Of a stretch of 54,833 bases of DNA, positions 50,715-54,833 are shown one piece after another; within the stretch, counting starts at the first letter, position 1; each line of letters opens with the position of its first letter. Origin of the DNA: Caballeronia glebae (GTDB lineage Bacteria > Pseudomonadota > Gammaproteobacteria > Burkholderiales > Burkholderiaceae); NCBI RefSeq assembly GCF_001545035.1, contig NZ_FCOJ02000050.1, positions 1 through 54,833 on the forward strand, in the 5' to 3' direction. The notes under the pieces were generated by a model. It searched no databases, was not told where the DNA came from, and saw only the letters and a list, made by a program, of their open reading frames with translations. A program made the translations under genes and the position numbers.

Positions 50715-51296
50715 ATGAGCCATTTCCGTTCCGTCAAGCTGGAGCACGCCAGCCGCCTCATTAACCACGGTCCGACCGTTCTCGTCACCAGCGCGCACGG
50801 CGGACGCCGCAACGTGATGGCCGCCGCCTGGTCGATGCCGGTGGAATTCACGCCGCCGCGCATCGCCGTGGTGATCGACAAGCGCACCTACACGCGCGAA
50901 CTTGCCGCCGCGAGCGGCACGTTCGGCATCATCGTTCCGGGCGCGGCGATGATCGATCTCACTTACGCGGTCGGCTCGACGAGCGGGCGCGAGATCGACA
51001 AGTTCGAGGCCTTCGGCATCGACACTGTGCAAGGGCCGGTGCTCGGTCTGCCGCTCATCGACATGAATTGCGCGGCGTGGCTCGAATGCCGGCTCATCGA
51101 CGAGAAGCACACGGAAGACGCCTACGACACCTGTTTCGCCGAAGTCGTCGCGGCGGCGGCCGATGCGCGCGTGTTCGTCGACGGCCACTGGACCATCGAC
51201 GAATCGAATCAGCCGCTGCACACGATTCATCATCTCGGCGCGGGCAAGTTCGTGCGCGCGTCGTCGATGCAAGAGGCGAAGCCGCTCGTGCGCTGA
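50715..51296 (+). CDS. Flavin reductase-like FMN-binding protein
   Basis: A 193-residue protein of the flavin reductase/FMN-binding split-barrel family. The N-terminal VLVTSAHGGRRNVMAAAW and PPRIAVVIDKRTYT stretch fits the FMN-binding strands, and TFGIIVPGAAMIDLTYAVGS follows the usual pattern. It may supply reduced flavin or reduce a substrate directly. It is divergent from the PadR gene (about 150 nt between starts). Confidence 0.82.
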   Translation: MSHFRSVKLEHASRLINHGPTVLVTSAHGGRRNVMAAAWSMPVEFTPPRIAVVIDKRTYTRELAAASGTFGIIVPGAAMIDLTYAVGSTSGREIDKFEAFGIDTVQGPVLGLPLIDMNCAAWLECRLIDEKHTEDAYDTCFAEVVAAAADARVFVDGHWTIDESNQPLHTIHHLGAGKFVRASSMQEAKPLVR

Positions 51297-51537
51297 CGCA
51301 GTCGATGCGCCCCTATAGCCCGCAGCCGAAGGGTAAAGATTCCCCGTTTGCCCGTCGATAAAGAGACGTCGACCGCGAAGGACCGCAAGGCTATTCGCGG
51401 CGGCGCTTTTGAGCGCGCGATCCGTCATTCGAGTTCGGACGCGGGCGATAGATGGGCGAGGACAGCTCTCATAAAGTCTCCGACAGTGCGAGACCGTCAT
51501 GACGAGCGCTCGCACCGTCAGGGGAAAGGGGTGCGGG

Positions 51538-52239
51538 ATGAAACAGCATTTTTCGGTTGTGCGGTTCATGGTCTATCTCGCCGGCTTCACGAGTCTTCCA
51601 ATGCTGAGACTCGTCGTTTCGCCGGACGGACGGGGCGGCATTACGGTTTTTTTCGCGTGCGTGGCGGCGGTTGCGGCGGCGTACATGGTGTACTACGCGT
51701 CGTCCGAGGGTTATCTGCGTAACCTGATGAGCGGAGTCGTGGTGTATCTCGCGCTCGCGGCTGTCGTGGCCGCGTGTCCGCCGTTCGTGCTGGTGCTGGC
51801 GTTCTGGTCGATCACGGGCGTTCTGAAGCGGCGGCGCACGCTGCTCGTGCACGCGATGTCGAGCGTCGCGCTCCTCGTTCTGATTTTCCCGATGCCTTTT
51901 GCGGAACGTATCGGCATGCCCGAACTGGCGGGCGCGCCTGCGGGCATCGCTTATATCGGATTCGCGCTCGGATGGTCCGCATGGGCATCGCGCAGTCCGT
52001 TGAAACTCGGCCTCTTCAAGTTCGCGACGATGCTGCTCGCGGTGCCGCTGATCGCGTCGTTCGTCGCGCTGGTCGGCGGCGGCATGTTCAGCCGCCCGGA
52101 GCGTCGCGTGCGTAATTCGATGATGCGCGCGCGCAAGGCGTCGACGCGGGCGTTGCCGGCGCCGGCGCGGGAGATCGCCGTGTCGAGGGCGGTCGTCGCG
52201 GGCGCGGCGGCGGATGTGCTGGCGGCGGTGGCCGACTAA
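51538..52239 (+). CDS. Multi-helix membrane protein of unknown function
   Basis: A 233-residue protein with six or so hydrophobic helices between residues ~10 and ~185, then a basic, Ala-rich soluble tail (~190-233). No motif that I recognise. ATG 51538 is preferred over the in-frame ATG at 51499 because ggggaaaggggtg lies before it. Confidence 0.55.
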   Translation: MKQHFSVVRFMVYLAGFTSLPMLRLVVSPDGRGGITVFFACVAAVAAAYMVYYASSEGYLRNLMSGVVVYLALAAVVAACPPFVLVLAFWSITGVLKRRRTLLVHAMSSVALLVLIFPMPFAERIGMPELAGAPAGIAYIGFALGWSAWASRSPLKLGLFKFATMLLAVPLIASFVALVGGGMFSRPERRVRNSMMRARKASTRALPAPAREIAVSRAVVAGAAADVLAAVAD

Positions 52240-52314
52240 CGCGGTGCCCGCGCGAAAGGAACGACATCGAATTATGGTATTAAGCACGTTGCATCCAAAA
52301 TTCAAAACCGTTCC

Positions 52315-52914
52315 ATGCATTCGAACTCGCAAGCGACGCTGCTTTTGCTCGGCATCGTCATCATCCTGATCACGCCCGGACCGACCAACACGCTGCTTGC
52401 AACGGCGGGTCTGCGCCGTGGCATCAGGCGCGCCACGCCGCTCATGGCCGCCGAACTCGCCGGCTATTTCATCGCGATTTCCGTCTGGGGTTATCTCGTC
52501 ACGCACGCGGCCGGTTTCCTCACCTGGTTGCCGACGTTCATGCGCATCGTGTGCAGCGTGTACATCGCGTATCTCGCCGTCGCGATGTGGCGCACCGCCG
52601 TTTCATTGCCGACGTCCGCGCAAAGGGCAGTCGGCATGCGCGCGCTCTTCGTCACGACGCTGCTCAATCCCAAGGCGATGCTGTTCGCAAGCGCGATCTT
52701 TCCGGCCAGCGCTTTCGGCGACTCCATCGTCTATGTGCGGACGATGTCGATCTTCGCCGCCGCGCTGATTCCCATCGGCTTTCTGTGGATCACATTCGGC
52801 GCGGCGCTCGGCACCGGACGTCTGGCGTGGCTGAGTCCCGAGCGCGTGCAGCGCGGCGCGTCGATCGTGCTCGCGACGTTCTCCATTGCGCTCGCGTGGA
52901 CGACGCTTCATTGA
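52315..52914 (+). CDS. LysE-family amino-acid exporter
   Basis: A 199-residue LysE/RhtB-type translocator with about six helices: LLLGIVIILITPGPTNTLL at the start carries the family's ITPGP motif, and LLNPKAMLFA near residue 120 is also typical. Such proteins export amino acids or homoserine lactones. No neighbouring regulator. Confidence 0.87.
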   Translation: MHSNSQATLLLLGIVIILITPGPTNTLLATAGLRRGIRRATPLMAAELAGYFIAISVWGYLVTHAAGFLTWLPTFMRIVCSVYIAYLAVAMWRTAVSLPTSAQRAVGMRALFVTTLLNPKAMLFASAIFPASAFGDSIVYVRTMSIFAAALIPIGFLWITFGAALGTGRLAWLSPERVQRGASIVLATFSIALAWTTLH

Positions 52915-52981
52915 GCGGGCGCGCGCCCTGCTAAACGCGGCAAATAAACGATCCGCGGCACAGTAAAAAACTGGAGACCGA

Positions 52982-53767
52982 ATGACTTCCCGAAGGCGCG
53001 AGCCGATCGACCCGATCGACCCGATCGACCAGAAAGCCCCGCACGAGCCGCTCACCGCCTATTACGCCGACGAATCGAAAAGGCGTCTCTGGCTGCGCGG
53101 CATGTTCGACCGCACCGCGTCCGATTACGACGCGATCGAACGCGCGATGGCGTTCGGCTCCGGCCCTTGGTATCGCAATCGCGCGCTGCGCTCGGCGGGG
53201 CTCGCGCGCGGCATGCGCGTGCTCGATGTCGGCATGGGAACGGGGCTCGTCACCCGGGAAGCAGTCGCGATCACGGGCGATCCGGCGCTCGTCACGGGCG
53301 TCGATCCGAGTCCCGGCATGGTCGGCGCGGCGCATTTGCCGGTCGGCGTCGAGACGCGCATCGGCACGGCGGAGGATTTGCCGTGCGACAGCGCCGCCTA
53401 CGATTTTCTGAGCATGGGTTTCGCGCTGCGCCACGTGAGCGATCTCGCGAAGGCCTTCGACGAATACTTCCGCGTGCTCGCGCCCGGCGGAAGGCTCTGC
53501 GTGCTTGAGATCACGCGGCCCGCGCATGGCGTGGGCGTCGCGGCGCTGAAGTTCTACATGCGCGGCGTGGTGCCGATGATCGCGCGCATCGTCGGCAGGA
53601 AAGGGGAAAGCGTCGAACTGATGCGCTATTACTGGGACACGATCGAGGCCTGCGTGCCGCCCGATACGGTGATCGCCGCAATCGAACGCGCGGGGTTCGC
53701 GAACGTGCGCCGCGATGTCGAACTCGGCATCTTCTCTGCTTATTGCGCGACGAAACCGGCGGCGTGA
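52982..53767 (+). CDS. UbiE-like class I methyltransferase
   Basis: A 261-residue SAM-dependent methyltransferase. SAM motif VLDVGMGTGLVTRE near residue 80, GVDPSPGMV (~105), and the C-terminal IEACVPPDTVIAAIERAGF block as in UbiE/COQ5-like enzymes. The N-terminus contains a three-fold IDP repeat encoded by a nine-base tandem repeat (53003-53029). It lies convergent with a predicted aryl-polyene-like dehydratase gene, overlapping by 28 nt, so it could belong to that pathway or be independent. Confidence 0.8.
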   Translation: MTSRRREPIDPIDPIDQKAPHEPLTAYYADESKRRLWLRGMFDRTASDYDAIERAMAFGSGPWYRNRALRSAGLARGMRVLDVGMGTGLVTREAVAITGDPALVTGVDPSPGMVGAAHLPVGVETRIGTAEDLPCDSAAYDFLSMGFALRHVSDLAKAFDEYFRVLAPGGRLCVLEITRPAHGVGVAALKFYMRGVVPMIARIVGRKGESVELMRYYWDTIEACVPPDTVIAAIERAGFANVRRDVELGIFSAYCATKPAA

Positions 53768-54207
53768 GCGGCGTCGAGAATCACGGCGGCGCGCCCGCTC
53801 AGCAGCAAGCGGCCCGCGTTGTGAATGGTGAAGCGGTAGAGCACCGTGTTGTCGTCGCCGCCGATGCGTTCGGCTTCGACATCGAGCGGGCCGTCGAGCG
53901 TGTCGAGCCGATCGACGTGGATCTGCACGCCGCGCACGCTCGTCAACATGCCGACGCGCGGGCGGCGGCCTTCCGCGCCGAGGAGCGCGCCATGCGCCGC
54001 CATCGCCTGCGCCGCGTATTCGATGCCGCACACCGAGGCGAGGCGGCCTTTCGAGCGCAGCGGGTTGTCGGGCGAAACATGACTCGTCGCCGTGCAGCGG
54101 ATGCGCTGCGCATCGCACGCGACAACGGCGTCCAGCAGACACATCGCGCCGCCGTGCGGAATGCGCGCGGCGATCCACGCCCGATCGAGAACTTGCGCGG
54201 CGCTCAT
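53740..54207 (-). CDS. 3-hydroxyacyl-ACP dehydratase-like (ApeP-type)
   Basis: A 155-residue FabZ/ApeP-like hot-dog protein. IPHGGAMCLLDAV (catalytic His region) and GIEYAAQAMAAHGAL (second strand-helix with the Glu) follow the pattern of dehydratases from aryl polyene clusters. The ATG at 54207 overlaps the stop of the upstream ketosynthase gene (ATGA). The two are the end of a minus-strand fatty-acid or aryl-polyene-like operon that runs out of the window. Confidence 0.8.
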   Translation of the reverse strand: MSAAQVLDRAWIAARIPHGGAMCLLDAVVACDAQRIRCTATSHVSPDNPLRSKGRLASVCGIEYAAQAMAAHGALLGAEGRRPRVGMLTSVRGVQIHVDRLDTLDGPLDVEAERIGGDDNTVLYRFTIHNAGRLLLSGRAAVILDAAHAAGFVAQ

Positions 54208-54833
54208 GACGGATCGATATCCACGGCGAGGCGCGTGTCGTCGAGATAATCGAGCACGACATTCGATGCCGCGCCGCGCGCCAGCGCTTCGAGCAACGGC
54301 AGCGCGCGCGCCGCCGGATTCGACAGACGCAGCGCTTCGAGACCGGCATCGGCGAAGGTGAACGCGTGCGCATCCGAGAGGCGCGCTTCGATGCGCGCGA
54401 GCGTCCGCTCGCTCCTGTGCGGCGCGAGCACCAGCGCGAGCCCGAACGCATCGGCGATGGGGCGCACCCGGCGCAACGGCTCGGGATAATCCGTGTCGTA
54501 GGCGACGAGCAAGGTCGCGACGCCATCGACGCTCACTTGCGCGAGGCTTTCCAGCAAGCCCGCCGCGAAGCTGCCGTCGTAAGCGCACAGCACGTTCGAT
54601 GCGGCCATCGCGCGCGTCGCGATGCTCCAATAGCCCGCGGGCGCGTTGTGCACGGAGTTGTGAAAGCGCGTCGGCGAGAGTTGCGGTTCGTCGCTCGCGA
54701 GCGTTTCGCAGATCGCGTGAAAATTCCCGCCATCGCCGCCCGATGCCGCGAACACGGCGGCGAGCGTCGCGGCGTCGCGGCCGCTCTGCGCGACCGCTTC
54801 GTGCGCGGCCGCGAGCGCCGCGCGCACGACCGG
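54204..54833 (-). CDS. Ketosynthase-like chain-length factor (partial)
   Basis: C-terminal 209 residues, 5' end outside the window. The SPTRFHNSVHNAPAGYWS block and CAYDGSFAAGLLESL are characteristic of the beta-ketoacyl synthase-like proteins of aryl polyene clusters (ApeC type, Ketoacyl-synt_2). The chain may lack the catalytic residues of a true ketosynthase; only the end is visible. It is coupled by overlap with the downstream dehydratase. Confidence 0.75.
   Translation of the reverse strand, partial: PVVRAALAAAHEAVAQSGRDAATLAAVFAASGGDGGNFHAICETLASDEPQLSPTRFHNSVHNAPAGYWSIATRAMAASNVLCAYDGSFAAGLLESLAQVSVDGVATLLVAYDTDYPEPLRRVRPIADAFGLALVLAPHRSERTLARIEARLSDAHAFTFADAGLEALRLSNPAARALPLLEALARGAASNVVLDYLDDTRLAVDIDPS

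Noticed and set aside
51297..51537. Gap between the flavin reductase and membrane protein genes
   Set aside because: No RNA, repeat or protein-like frame apparent.
1..54833. CRISPR array, tRNA/rRNA genes, IS elements, prophage integrase
   Set aside because: None seen: no regularly spaced repeats, no tRNA-like cloverleaf with GGTTCGAATCC-type loop in gaps, no transposase or integrase reading frame.

Overview
The window looks like a chromosome segment from Burkholderia sensu lato (Caballeronia/Paraburkholderia type). It is GC-rich, gene-dense, full of LysR regulators, and has many ATGA/GTGA stop-start overlaps. The first ~3.3 kb is visibly AT-richer and has the hallmarks of an acquired or rearranged region. 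I see no tRNA, rRNA, IS element or CRISPR.

Layout. (1) 1-6116: a type VI secretion island. It has three tandem copies of a Tli3-type lipoprotein immunity gene, each preceded by a remnant of the 3' end of a Tle3-type phospholipase gene, then a PAAR spike gene, an unrecognised membrane protein, a decayed stretch and a five-repeat zinc-ribbon protein. The middle immunity gene is frameshifted at a run of nine T. (2) 6238-11529 (minus): a MarR-controlled tripartite efflux operon (MarR, FUSC, DUF1656, HlyD, NodT-type channel), divergent from a DUF1275 gene. (3) 12429-14583: divergent ampR/ampC. (4) 14595-19057: LysR, a single-chain aconitase-superfamily hydro-lyase with the swivel domain first, and an MFS carrier; probably uptake and use of an organic acid. 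(5) 19078-24163: LysR divergent from a fused indolepyruvate ferredoxin oxidoreductase, followed by the C-terminal half of an MFS carrier. (6) 24263-31331: a galactose-dehydrogenase-like gene convergent with a compact minus-strand cluster: acyl carrier protein, acyl-CoA-dehydrogenase-like flavoprotein, tRNA-synthetase-like amino acid:carrier protein ligase, DUF1839 protein and a GH2 beta-mannosidase-like enzyme. Its product is not evident; this is the best candidate here for an undescribed pathway. (7) 31746-38333: YdcF-type membrane protein, small HD hydrolase, UvrA paralogue without the UvrB-binding region, small secreted and stress-like proteins, FadR-type GntR regulator. (8) 38839-42461: glycosyltransferase plus polysaccharide deacetylase (envelope glycan modification), alpha/beta hydrolase, O-methyltransferase. 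(9) 42581-48971: a LysR protein with two N-terminal HTH domains, a universal stress protein, then a sugar-acid catabolic locus (IlvD/Edd-type dehydratase, LysR, UxaA/GarD-type dehydratase). (10) 48976-50563: PadR regulator plus siderophore-interacting ferric reductase resembling YqjI/YqjH, with strong palindromes in the promoter. (11) 50715-54833: flavin reductase, membrane protein, LysE exporter, methyltransferase, and the end of a minus-strand aryl-polyene-like fatty acid cluster (dehydratase and ketosynthase, cut by the window edge).

All family assignments come from reading translated sequence without database searches. Substrate-level functions are inference unless stated.
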